This document shows, one piece after another, positions 9,196-17,662 of a stretch of DNA of 64,000 nucleotides. The stretch is taken from contig JAHCHX010000001.1 of assembly GCA_026129545.1 (NCBI GenBank), positions 619,501-683,500 of the forward strand, given 5' to 3'. The first letter of the stretch is position 1. Every line of letters starts with the position of its first letter. Both the position numbers and the translations under genes were made by a program. The notes beneath the pieces were generated by a model. That model saw nothing but the letters and a program-made list of their open reading frames with translations. It made no database searches and had not been told where the DNA came from. This stretch comes from Saprospiraceae bacterium. GTDB lineage: Bacteria > Bacteroidota > Bacteroidia > Chitinophagales > Saprospiraceae.

Positions 9196-11040
9196 ATGAA
9201 CAGACTGGAAGAAATCGTAAAGACCCTAAAAACCTACATCGCCGAAGGGGTCGAAGTCGCGTTGGACTATCTTGAAAAGATACTTGACCACAACTCCTTG
9301 CGCTATAATGACTTTATCCAAATCAAATCCCGATACAAAAGCCTTCAGCGCGAACTCCTGCTCGGGGTGCTCGACCATTCCACTTATGATATTTCGCGCA
9401 ATAACATCAGCAAGGCGCTGCTGATATTGGCCGAGGAAATTGCCGAAAAAGACCTTGTCCCGGAAGATGGCGGCAAATCGCAAGAAGTGGACAAACGCGG
9501 CGAAGTGCTCTACAACATCCCAGACGTGATGCAGCAGGGGCGAGAAGAAAAATGCACCGTCCGCATCGCCTTTGATATCGAGCACCTTAAAGAAGGTTGG
9601 GTGGATTCCGCAGAAGATGTCATCAAGGCTATCCGAGTTTCCGAAATCATGGCGGTCAGCCTGCTCAATGTGGATGAGTCCGACCCCCCGTTTGCCATCC
9701 GTACTTTTAGCGAGACCGTGCAGTTTGTGGACAAAGACGATTTCACGGAATGGGTTTTTTATGTAAAACCTATCAAGATTGGCCAATACCCCTTGGTGAT
9801 GCGCGTGTCGGTGATTGAGATGATTAATAACAAAGAGTACAAAAAAGACATCGTGCTGGAGGAAAAAATCATCGTGCAAGCAGAGGAAGTGCCGCCCTCA
9901 GAGGCCGAGTTCAAGTCAGCAGGCACCTCCATCACCGTCACCAACAATCCCTTGCCGCCCGAACAGATGCCACCACCAGCCAGTCAAGCGCAGGATGCCG
10001 CTAGCCGGGGTGCCAGAAGCCTAGCCGGAGCCTTGCTAAAAGGGGTAGCCATCGCGGCCGTAACAATAGTGTCCATCTACACGGGTGTGAAAGTGTACAA
10101 CGAGGTGGGGCAGAATAGAAAAGACGAAAAGGCGTGGAAAGGCACCCGCGAGCGCGGAGACAAAAACGCCTTTGAGGACTATCTGAAAGAATTCCCCAAC
10201 GGCGCGCACAGCGAGGAAGCCCAACACATCCTCGACTCGCTCAACAACGCGACATCGGCTCCTTTGCAGGACTCTGTCACCACGGAGACCCTCCCACCCA
10301 GTTCGGTGCCGACCGATTTGGCGACTAAGGAGGAAGTGCCAAGCAAAACATCTCCGGGGAGCAACGAATCGGATGCCACCAAAACGCCAACTTTGCCACC
10401 TTCTGGCACCGACAAGCCCAACAGGCCTCCTGCCGACCCTCCCAGCAACACCACCTCCAAGGACACCAATCAGAAACCCGCTCCCGATAAGGACAAGGAA
10501 ACGAAATCAACACCTGCGAATTCGGGAGACAAAGCGCCTACGAACCAACCTAATCCCCAACCTAATCCTCCTAACAACGCTCCGCCGCCAAACGACCCGC
10601 CGCCTGTGGAAAGCAAGTTGTTGCGCGGCGACAATTTCTATTTCAGAATCCCGCGATTCCCGATTGTGGAAGGCGAGAAACAGAACATGTTCTTCACCTT
10701 CTATCAATTCAACCAGTTTCAGGAAGTGCTCATTCTGCTCGGCAGTCTTGGCGAGGCAAGAATGACCCCGGGCATGAAACTCGCCTTCGTCCCTGAAAAG
10801 GGGGCGGATTTGGTGGCTGAACTCAAATATGTAGCCACCACGCCCAAGGTGGAAAACCGCATGGATGGCTATTTCACGCTCGACGAGGCTCAGATGAAAA
10901 GCCTTGCTGCCGAAAGAATCAAGAGCGTGCGATTGCTGAACGAGAGTGGGCAGGTGTTAAAAACCTACGCGCTCACCAGCAGAGGCAGTCGCGACCTCAA
11001 CCGACGAGCTGCAGATGCCGTCAAGAAGATGTACGAATAA
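9196..11040 (+). CDS. Membrane-anchored protein with N-terminal effector-associated-domain (EAD11-like) bundle
   Basis: 614 aa from ATG 9196; an in-frame ATG ten codons earlier has no conserved sequence behind it. Residues ~1-88 (MNRLEEIVKTLKTYIAEG, IKSRYKSLQRE, ISKALLILAEEI) resemble effector-associated domain 11, an adaptor that joins parts of bacterial conflict systems. Residues ~105-240 form a beta-rich domain (NIPDVMQQGREEKCTVRIAF, DFTEWVFYVKPIKIGQYPL). A single TM helix is near 280-300. Then comes a W...YLKEFPNGAHSEEA helical motif (~313-348), a Pro/Thr/Asp-rich linker (~354-474) and a C-terminal globular domain of unknown type (~475-614). No effector (caspase, TIR, nuclease) is adjacent. 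The EAD assignment is by eye; function is unknown. Confidence 0.72.
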   Translation: MNRLEEIVKTLKTYIAEGVEVALDYLEKILDHNSLRYNDFIQIKSRYKSLQRELLLGVLDHSTYDISRNNISKALLILAEEIAEKDLVPEDGGKSQEVDKRGEVLYNIPDVMQQGREEKCTVRIAFDIEHLKEGWVDSAEDVIKAIRVSEIMAVSLLNVDESDPPFAIRTFSETVQFVDKDDFTEWVFYVKPIKIGQYPLVMRVSVIEMINNKEYKKDIVLEEKIIVQAEEVPPSEAEFKSAGTSITVTNNPLPPEQMPPPASQAQDAASRGARSLAGALLKGVAIAAVTIVSIYTGVKVYNEVGQNRKDEKAWKGTRERGDKNAFEDYLKEFPNGAHSEEAQHILDSLNNATSAPLQDSVTTETLPPSSVPTDLATKEEVPSKTSPGSNESDATKTPTLPPSGTDKPNRPPADPPSNTTSKDTNQKPAPDKDKETKSTPANSGDKAPTNQPNPQPNPPNNAPPPNDPPPVESKLLRGDNFYFRIPRFPIVEGEKQNMFFTFYQFNQFQEVLILLGSLGEARMTPGMKLAFVPEKGADLVAELKYVATTPKVENRMDGYFTLDEAQMKSLAAERIKSVRLLNESGQVLKTYALTSRGSRDLNRRAADAVKKMYE

Positions 11041-11878
11041 GCCCCCGCACCATTCGGTTGGCACCAAATAGGTCTTGTCGCAATTGCACCTCTTCAAAGC
11101 CCGACGTGCGAAGCAAATCCGCCACCTCCGGCGCGTTGAATTCATTGCATTCGAGGAACAACGCACCGCCGGGCCGCAGTTTTTGAAGGGCAAAGTCGGC
11201 AATGGCGCGGTAAAAAACCAGTGGGTCATCGTCGGGCACATACAAGGCTTCGGCAGGCTCGTGTTCCGTGACGTGTTCCGGCATCAAGGTTTTCTCTTTG
11301 AGCGGGATGTAGGGCGGGTTGCTCACCACTACCTCCATCTGTGAAAATCCTGCCCAACTTTGGCGATTCAGGATATCGCCTTCGGCAAATTCAAAAGCGG
11401 CGCCCTCGCCCAACAGGGTGCGGGCATTCTTCGAGGCCACTTCCAATGCGGCACTGCTTTTTTCCAGCCCCAACAATCTCAGTGCGGGAAATTTTTTCTT
11501 CAGCGTCACCCCGATGCACCCGCTGCCTAAGCCGATGTCGAGAAGCGCCGGTCTTTCCCACGACTTGTTTTTCAAAAACTCCAGCACCCATGCCACCAAT
11601 TCCTCTGTTTCCTGCCGGGGTATCAGCACGGCGGGACTCACGATGAATTTGAGACCCCAAAAATCGGCTTGCCCCAAGATGTACTGGATTGGCTCGCCGC
11701 CGAGCAGCCGCACGAGAATGTCGTGCAATCGAAAGGAATCAACAGGCGCATGGGCATCTGAGGGGCGCACGCCAAATGCGTCCTCCAGCACAATCCGGGC
11801 GATTGCTTTGGCCTCTCCCTCGCCGTAGCGCGGAGTGAGCTGTTGGATGAGGAGGCGGTGGGCGGTGGAGGCGGTCAT
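11021..11878 (-). CDS. prmC: Peptide chain release factor N5-glutamine methyltransferase
   Basis: 285 aa, the normal length for PrmC/HemK. It has an N-terminal helical domain, then the Rossmann SAM-binding site (LLDIGLGSGCIGVTL) and the hallmark NPPYIPL loop, which binds the substrate glutamine of the GGQ motif in RF1/RF2. It methylates release factors in the cytoplasm. The 3' end overlaps the convergent EAD-like gene by 20 bp. Confidence 0.96.
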   Translation of the reverse strand: MTASTAHRLLIQQLTPRYGEGEAKAIARIVLEDAFGVRPSDAHAPVDSFRLHDILVRLLGGEPIQYILGQADFWGLKFIVSPAVLIPRQETEELVAWVLEFLKNKSWERPALLDIGLGSGCIGVTLKKKFPALRLLGLEKSSAALEVASKNARTLLGEGAAFEFAEGDILNRQSWAGFSQMEVVVSNPPYIPLKEKTLMPEHVTEHEPAEALYVPDDDPLVFYRAIADFALQKLRPGGALFLECNEFNAPEVADLLRTSGFEEVQLRQDLFGANRMVRGLIRTSS

Positions 11879-11894
11879 GCCACAAGTTTCAGAA

Positions 11895-12036
11895 ATTCAT
11901 GCGAATCAAGGGTTGGAAAACGACGCTCGTTGTAAGCGATTTACGTTTACGAAACTTTGGAAGTTTCGTAAACGTCGCTTCGGAGAAGGCTGGTTTTCAA
12001 TATTTTTGACTTTTCAACCCTTGATTCGCATAATTC
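11895..12036. repeat. Nested palindromic repeat, family A copy 1
   Basis: Outer arms ATGCGAATCAAGGGTTGRAA at 11895-11920 and inverted at 12011-12036. An inner palindrome at 11943-11975 has arms ACGTTTACGAAACTT and its complement with a 3-base loop. It is noncoding and lies upstream of the beta-helix gene. A second copy is at 60444-60580. Together with the promoter and heptad array it accounts for most of the 648-bp gap 11879-12526. Confidence 0.85.
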
Positions 12037-12250
12037 ATTCAATTTGTCATAGTCCGGCAGCATTGGACAAATGTGAAAGAACCACCCCGCTTCACAAAAA
12101 CTTAATCTCCCCTTTTTATCCCTTAGAAACCTGACTTATCCGGCGCTGGTCCTGCCGTATTTGGTTTGATTCGCGCCGTTGCCCGGCGAAGGCGCTCGTT
12201 TTCCCGACGCGCCGCCACCGCCACGAGCCTGACTATTGAAAAAAAGTGGT

Positions 12251-12282
12251 TTTGGGTATATGGTCAGAGGGGGCTACCTTAG
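12251..12282 (+). promoter_or_regulatory. Candidate promoter for the beta-helix T9SS gene
   Basis: TTTG at 12251-12254, 20-bp spacer, TACCTTAG at 12275-12282 (one mismatch to TAnnTTTG). It would give a leader of ~130 nt to ATG 12420 and ~240 nt to the TTG at 12527. Confidence 0.4.
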
Positions 12283-12463
12283 TGCCAGTTCTTTTTTTTA
12301 ATCGCGTTCGAACTCGTGAAAAGTCTAGTCAGGGGTTGTCTTCGAGAGTGTCCGGGATTCGAGAGACTGCCGCTGGCGCGCATTCACCCAATTCAGTTAT
12401 CAAAACATTTTTTCCGCCGATGAAAAAATCCTTTTCCCCCGCCTATGTTGGGCATGAGATGCC

Positions 12464-12498
12464 CAACACGCAACACGCAACACGCAACACGCAACACG
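12464..12498. repeat. Heptad tandem array (CAACACG x5) at the start of the beta-helix gene
   Basis: Five perfect 7-bp units. The ATGs at 12420 and 12459 are in the same frame as each other but one frame off the downstream gene. Because 7 is not a multiple of 3, gaining one unit or losing two would fuse those ATGs to the signal peptide. Confidence 0.9.
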
Positions 12499-12526
12499 CA
12501 GTAGCTTAACAAAATTCAAAGTCACC

Positions 12527-15500
12527 TTGCTGGTTTTGTTCTCCCTTTTTTGTTACAAGCAAGGCCATGCACAAAGCGGTTATATTGGCGTGGCTAACGT
12601 AACTGCTGCAAGCACAGACCTGCCCGCAGTCGTCCGACCTTTTTGCAATTCATCCGGGTTCAACATCTCCGCTTCGGTCACTTATCTCGAATGCACCGAT
12701 ATTGATGTCTATGTCATTGTCAAAGCGCGGCCAAAGTTTGAAAGCACACGCTTCATTGGAAACGCCACCGACCCAGCTCGCTATTTCAGCAACTTGGCAC
12801 ACGCTGGAGGGCAGAATTCGCCGGAACTCAGCGAGATACTGACTTTTGGCATTAGCAACAGCGTGTTGAAGGTCTTTCGCTTTCGTGTTTCAGTCACAGA
12901 GGAAAGCATAGAGCGAACGCTATCGCTACACTTTCCCATTGATTTTCAGCCCAACTGGTATTTTGGCGAAATCCCATGGCGGCTCTATGTTCATGCCGAA
13001 CCTGCCGAACCCAATGTACCTCCTGTTTTCCCAGAGTGGGAGCTCATCACCCCGCTCAATAGCCCGGCATCCACGCTCCTCTTCGATGCCCCATATTTCC
13101 CGATTGTTGGCTCGGCGAAAGTGAGCGACCTCTACGACGAGCTCACTATGTACACGATTGAGGATTTTGGGGAAAGTGCGCACAGCATCATGATGCTGCC
13201 GGATGAGAGCGGCAGCTTCCCGGTGCTCACGGTTGATGTGCAGCGTTTCGTCATAGGCTTTGGCAATGTGGCGGATAGGGGGCAGCTATACCTTTGCCCG
13301 GGCGCTCAAATAAAAGTGGTGGATGGCGACAGCCTCATTGTGGACGTGGCGGATATGTTCACCTGCGGCGATGTTAGCAAAGGTATTTTGGTGGAGACTG
13401 GCGGGACGCTTGTCCTGCGCAGGCCGCAATTTTCCGATGCCGAGCTTGCGGTGGATGCCAAGCGCGGGAGCACGCTGCGGAGCTTTGCGGGGACGTTCGC
13501 AAACAATTACAGGGGCATAAGACTGGACAACACCGGCACAACCGGTGCCGAATTGGATGTGAATTTTACATCGTTCAACGATTTTTTCGGAGGAAACCTA
13601 AAACCCGGTTACACGGGCATGGTGCCCAACTCCGAAGACGGATATGGAATGGAAATCCTGAACCATCCTTTTGTTACTTTGCAGGCGGGCACTTTTGGCA
13701 TTCTCAACACGGGCATTCGGCTTGTGAACTCCTCGCTTAGTCTCGGCGATGTAAAATTTGGTGTGATAGCAATAGGGGCCAACGCAAGTGCCCCGTGGCA
13801 TGGACACGCCATTTGGGCATGGGGCTCCGGCGTGGAAACCCTGTTTTTTTCGCCCAACACCACGGGTGGCGCCGATATCAGCGATTGTGAAAGACGCGGC
13901 GTGTACGCCAATCGCATGAACGTCACGCTGAACAATATCAGCACGCAAGCCAACTCAGGCTTTTTCCTCGAAAACTGTCGCATGAACACTGTTAGGATAA
14001 TCAACAATCCGATGGATTGCCGCTTTACCGGCATCCGTGCGTCCAAGTGCCTGCCATTGAAAATGGGCAGCAGGATAGCAAACAATGATATCACGGTGAC
14101 GAACCCGGGCAATGCTGCTGCCACAGGCAATGGCATACTGCTCGACGACGCGACACAGGTCACGGGCACAAACGCGGTGGGCTGGAAGGTTGTGAACAAT
14201 TCGATTCAACTGGACCGCTCTCGCTGGGGCATCCGTTTTTGGGGCGGCAACCAATCGGAGATAAGCGAAAACGACGTCACGTTTGCCTCGCAAAGCCAGT
14301 ATCCTCACTATTTGGGTTTCGATTTGCTCAACGCCAACAACATGACACTCAACTGCAACAACGTGCACGGTTTTTCTTCCGCCTCCAAAAAGGGATACTT
14401 CATCAAAAACGTCAGCCAGAGCGAATACACTTGCAACGATGCCTTTTCCACCAGCACGGGCATGGAGTTCAGCGCGATGTGCGACGCGACGGTGCTGAAA
14501 GGCTCTACTTTCTCAGGAGGCACCGGACTTTTCCTCAACGGCGACGTGGCACTTGGCACACAGGGCTTGGATTATCTTGTAAATGGTTTGCCCTTTTTTG
14601 TCACAGACCATGGAAACACATGGTCGGGCAGTACTGCTTTTCATGCTTCCTCTGATCAAATAGTGGTGCAACTTTCTGCTTTTGGGGTGGATCCTTCAGA
14701 AAATGCTCAATTCAACCCTCCCAATAATTGGGGGAATAATTGGTTCATCGTCGAACCCACCCCCACCATCCCCACATTTTCTTGCGCAGGTTTTTCCTGC
14801 CTGCCGCCGGGACAAGCCTCCACTGTTTCTGGCAAAGCGCTGGAGCGTGCCATCGCCGATGGCTCCATTCACAGCTCCGGCCTGCCCGGCTTAATACCTA
14901 AAATGTTGGAAAATCACCTTTATGCCCGATTGCAGGAACACCCGTCGTGGGGGAGCGAAACGGTTTTTCAACAGTTTGAGCAAAGCAAAACAGGCACCTC
15001 GACCGCTGCATTTTGGGCAATCAGACAAGGAATCAACGCCTTTCACAACCGCCCGACCAATGAGCAGAATGAAGTGGAGGCAAAGGAATCGGACATCGTT
15101 GCCCTGAGTGCCGAACTGGCGGAATTGGACAGCACCCGCAATGCCGACACAGAGGTGGACGAGGCGCTGTACGCACAGACGCTCGCCCAACTGGCTTCCA
15201 AGTCGGACAGTTTACGCGACTTGCTGACTGGCATCCGCGCACAGCGACAGACAGACGCGACGCAGCTGCTGACGCAGAACGCGGCGATTTCGGTCACCGA
15301 CGCATGGGAGCATACCGAGCAGAAAGTCAATGAATTGGAGATTGATATGTTTCTGCAAGGCGACACCCTCTACGCCGCTCAATTGGCGACGCTCGACAGC
15401 ATCGGCTCGCTGTGCTTACATACCAACGGAGAAGCGGTGTTGCGGGCGCAAGTGCTGTACAACCTGTTTTTGGAGAAGGAATACACGCCTGTCAATTGTG

Positions 15501-15772
15501 CAGGCGAGCGGGAAGATTCGATAAAGAAGATGGCAGAATCTTCTTTAAGAATCTTTCCGAACCCTACCACCGGCTTCGTTTCTTTTACAGGCATGGATGT
15601 CGCGGGTTGCCTTGTCGCAGTATTTGACGTGACAGGACAGAAAGTCGCAACAGTCGCTATGTCTGGCAACAGCCTTGACTTTAGCAATCTTCCGTCTGGA
15701 ATTTATTTCCTGCGCTTCACGCATCCGAACGGCGGCTTGGCTGCCCGTTCAAAAATCATTGTCAGCAAATAA
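12527..15772 (+). CDS. Very large T9SS-exported protein with parallel beta-helix region
   Basis: 1081 codons counted from a TTG; no in-frame ATG lies ahead of the signal peptide (LLVLFSLFCYKQGHAQ). Residues ~240-760 contain many short repeats of the parallel beta-helix kind (NNSIQLDRSRWGIRFWGGN, ISENDVTFAS). Residues ~830-960 are helical and charged. The last ~80 (IFPNPTTGFVSF...LPSGIYFLRF...KIIVSK) are a T9SS type A sorting domain, so it should reach the cell surface or medium. The missing ATG and the heptad array just upstream suggest a phase-variable start. Ligand or substrate unknown. Confidence 0.85.
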   Translation: MLVLFSLFCYKQGHAQSGYIGVANVTAASTDLPAVVRPFCNSSGFNISASVTYLECTDIDVYVIVKARPKFESTRFIGNATDPARYFSNLAHAGGQNSPELSEILTFGISNSVLKVFRFRVSVTEESIERTLSLHFPIDFQPNWYFGEIPWRLYVHAEPAEPNVPPVFPEWELITPLNSPASTLLFDAPYFPIVGSAKVSDLYDELTMYTIEDFGESAHSIMMLPDESGSFPVLTVDVQRFVIGFGNVADRGQLYLCPGAQIKVVDGDSLIVDVADMFTCGDVSKGILVETGGTLVLRRPQFSDAELAVDAKRGSTLRSFAGTFANNYRGIRLDNTGTTGAELDVNFTSFNDFFGGNLKPGYTGMVPNSEDGYGMEILNHPFVTLQAGTFGILNTGIRLVNSSLSLGDVKFGVIAIGANASAPWHGHAIWAWGSGVETLFFSPNTTGGADISDCERRGVYANRMNVTLNNISTQANSGFFLENCRMNTVRIINNPMDCRFTGIRASKCLPLKMGSRIANNDITVTNPGNAAATGNGILLDDATQVTGTNAVGWKVVNNSIQLDRSRWGIRFWGGNQSEISENDVTFASQSQYPHYLGFDLLNANNMTLNCNNVHGFSSASKKGYFIKNVSQSEYTCNDAFSTSTGMEFSAMCDATVLKGSTFSGGTGLFLNGDVALGTQGLDYLVNGLPFFVTDHGNTWSGSTAFHASSDQIVVQLSAFGVDPSENAQFNPPNNWGNNWFIVEPTPTIPTFSCAGFSCLPPGQASTVSGKALERAIADGSIHSSGLPGLIPKMLENHLYARLQEHPSWGSETVFQQFEQSKTGTSTAAFWAIRQGINAFHNRPTNEQNEVEAKESDIVALSAELAELDSTRNADTEVDEALYAQTLAQLASKSDSLRDLLTGIRAQRQTDATQLLTQNAAISVTDAWEHTEQKVNELEIDMFLQGDTLYAAQLATLDSIGSLCLHTNGEAVLRAQVLYNLFLEKEYTPVNCAGEREDSIKKMAESSLRIFPNPTTGFVSFTGMDVAGCLVAVFDVTGQKVATVAMSGNSLDFSNLPSGIYFLRFTHPNGGLAARSKIIVSK

Positions 15773-15786
15773 ATCTTTTTCACCGT

Positions 15787-15827
15787 GTACAGGGTTGGCG
15801 GCGTCCATGCTAACCCTGTACTGTTTT
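15787..15827 (+). terminator. Rho-independent terminator after the beta-helix gene
   Basis: Perfect arms GTACAGGGTT (15787-15796) and AACCCTGTAC (15812-15821), then TGTTTTT. It ends 11 bp before the next ATG. Confidence 0.85.
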
Positions 15828-15837
15828 TCGTTTTGCC

Positions 15838-17592
15838 ATGAAAATAATTAACATACTTCCCACGTCTTTGGGATTACTTTTTTCAATGTTCATCTTTTCA
15901 ATCTCATTCGCTCAAAAATTTGACAACGTTTGGCTTTTTGGCTATAATAGTTATCCAGAAGATGTAGGTACTGAGGCATTTAATTTAATTTTCGATACTT
16001 TTCCACCAAGAATAGAAAAATCAAATACCCGAAAAGCATATTTATTGGTTGGTGGCGGTAGTATTTGTGACTCAATTGGTGATGTGCTTCTATATACAAA
16101 CAACTGTAAAATTTTTGGCCCTGCTGATAATGTAGTGCAAGGTGGCGATACTTTAACGAAAGGTTGGGAATTGCAATGGTGTGATATGTATGGAGCTCAC
16201 CCTTACCATTACTACAATATATTTTTACCTGCCCCAGAGGGCGAGCATAAGGTGTATTTTTTTAACAAGTCAACATTTAAATCTGACAACGCTCCTTTAG
16301 TCATATATCAACATGATTTGAAGTATTCTGTAATTGATATGTCCAAAAACAGCGGAGAAGGCAAAGTAATTGTAAAAGATAGAGCAATCATTGACGATAA
16401 GTTTGGATATGGTCAGTTTACAGCTGTCAAGCATGGCAACGGGCGCGACTGGTGGCTTCCGATGCCAGTGGACATCGGCAATAAAATCCATATATCGCTG
16501 CTCACCAAAGACACCGCTTATCTGCATCATTCGCAGCACATCGGCCCGGCCTGGGACAGGAATGGCGGTTTTCAGGCCTCGTTTTCCCCCGACGGCTCCA
16601 AATATGTCCGCTACAACCGTTTTCACGGGGTCTTTATCTATGATTTTGACCGCTGCGACGGTATGCTGAGCAATTTGGTGCACTTTCCGTTCAACGACAC
16701 AACTCAAGGCATCTACGGTGGCTGCGCCATATCGCCAAATAACCGATTCCTCTATGTGGCGGACTTTGATTATTTATATCAATTTGACCTTTGGGCAAAC
16801 GATATCTTGTACTCTAAAGAACTAATTGGAATATACGACGGACATATCAGTTCTCTTTGGACAAAGTTTTCATACATAATCAATGCCCCCGACGGAAGGA
16901 TGTATATCATACCGCCGAATACAACTTCTGCTATCCACGTCATCAACCGGCCAAACTTGCCCGGCGCAGCCTGCGACTTTCGCCAGCATGACATCGAGTT
17001 CCCATACCCCTATGGCAATACGCCTATTTTCCCCAACTTCCGCCTCGGCCCGCTCGACGGCTCGCCCTGCGACACGCTCGGCCTCGACAACCACCCGCTG
17101 GCCGACTTCCGCCCCGAGCCGACGGACACAAGTGGCCTTGCCATGCACTTTTGGGACGTCTCGGCCTATGAGCCTGCCCAGTGGCTGTGGGACTTCGGCG
17201 ACGGGGCAATGAGTCAGGATACCAGCCCGGTGCATGCCTACGCCTCTCCGGGCTTCTATACCGTGTGCCTCACGGTGAGCAACCAGTATGGCTCGGACAC
17301 AAAATGCAAGGTGGTGGAAGTGAAAATCACTAGCGGCACGAGCAACCCACAAGGGGTGGGGGAGGTGAAGGTTTATCCCAACCCGACATCGGGCTGGATA
17401 ATGCTGCCTGATATTGACGGTGTCCCCCGTTTGATTGAAGTGCTCGACATCACCGGTCGGCTTGTTCGCTCTGTCAATATGTCTGAAAACGAGCTCGACT
17501 TGAGCGAGCTCGAAAACGGACTGTACTTTTTGCGTGTGACCCGTATGGACAACGGTGCTGTCGGAAGCGCGAAAGTTATCGTCAGCAAATAG
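15838..17592 (+). CDS. T9SS-exported WD40-like/PKD protein, paralog 1
   Basis: 584 aa. Signal peptide ends at ISFAQ. The ~400-residue body (KFDNVWLFGYNSY, NGRDWWLPMPV, FSPDGSKYVRYN, GGCAISPNNRFLYVAD) resembles a beta-propeller-type module. A PKD domain follows (~425-500: PAQWLWDFGDGAMSQDTSP, GFYTVCLTVSNQYG). The C-terminus is a type A sorting domain (VYPNPTSGWIML...ENGLYFLRV...KVIVSK). It is a secreted surface protein of unknown binding target. The next gene is a close paralog with near-identical blocks. Confidence 0.88.
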   Translation: MKIINILPTSLGLLFSMFIFSISFAQKFDNVWLFGYNSYPEDVGTEAFNLIFDTFPPRIEKSNTRKAYLLVGGGSICDSIGDVLLYTNNCKIFGPADNVVQGGDTLTKGWELQWCDMYGAHPYHYYNIFLPAPEGEHKVYFFNKSTFKSDNAPLVIYQHDLKYSVIDMSKNSGEGKVIVKDRAIIDDKFGYGQFTAVKHGNGRDWWLPMPVDIGNKIHISLLTKDTAYLHHSQHIGPAWDRNGGFQASFSPDGSKYVRYNRFHGVFIYDFDRCDGMLSNLVHFPFNDTTQGIYGGCAISPNNRFLYVADFDYLYQFDLWANDILYSKELIGIYDGHISSLWTKFSYIINAPDGRMYIIPPNTTSAIHVINRPNLPGAACDFRQHDIEFPYPYGNTPIFPNFRLGPLDGSPCDTLGLDNHPLADFRPEPTDTSGLAMHFWDVSAYEPAQWLWDFGDGAMSQDTSPVHAYASPGFYTVCLTVSNQYGSDTKCKVVEVKITSGTSNPQGVGEVKVYPNPTSGWIMLPDIDGVPRLIEVLDITGRLVRSVNMSENELDLSELENGLYFLRVTRMDNGAVGSAKVIVSK

Positions 17593-17609
17593 ATTTTTCC
17601 ACTTGGTCG

Positions 17610-17650
17610 TGCCGCACCGATGGTATATTAGGTGCGGCATGGCTGTTTTA
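17610..17650 (+). terminator. Terminator hairpin between the two paralogs
   Basis: Arms TGCCGCACC (17610-17618) and GGTGCGGCA (17631-17639), then a T-rich stretch. The hairpin covers an ATG at 17639, which favours the downstream ATG at 17663 as the real start of the next gene. Confidence 0.75.
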
Positions 17651-17662
17651 TTTAGAAAGAAA

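Noticed and set aside
9196..11040. Complete CBASS, TIR or caspase defence operon
   Set aside because: No cyclase, TIR, caspase or nuclease gene is adjacent; only the EAD-like protein is present.
12246..12509. Open frame of 87 codons ending in NTQHATRNTQHAVA
   Set aside because: It is made of promoter region plus heptad array. Only its last ATGs matter, as possible starts of the next gene after slippage.
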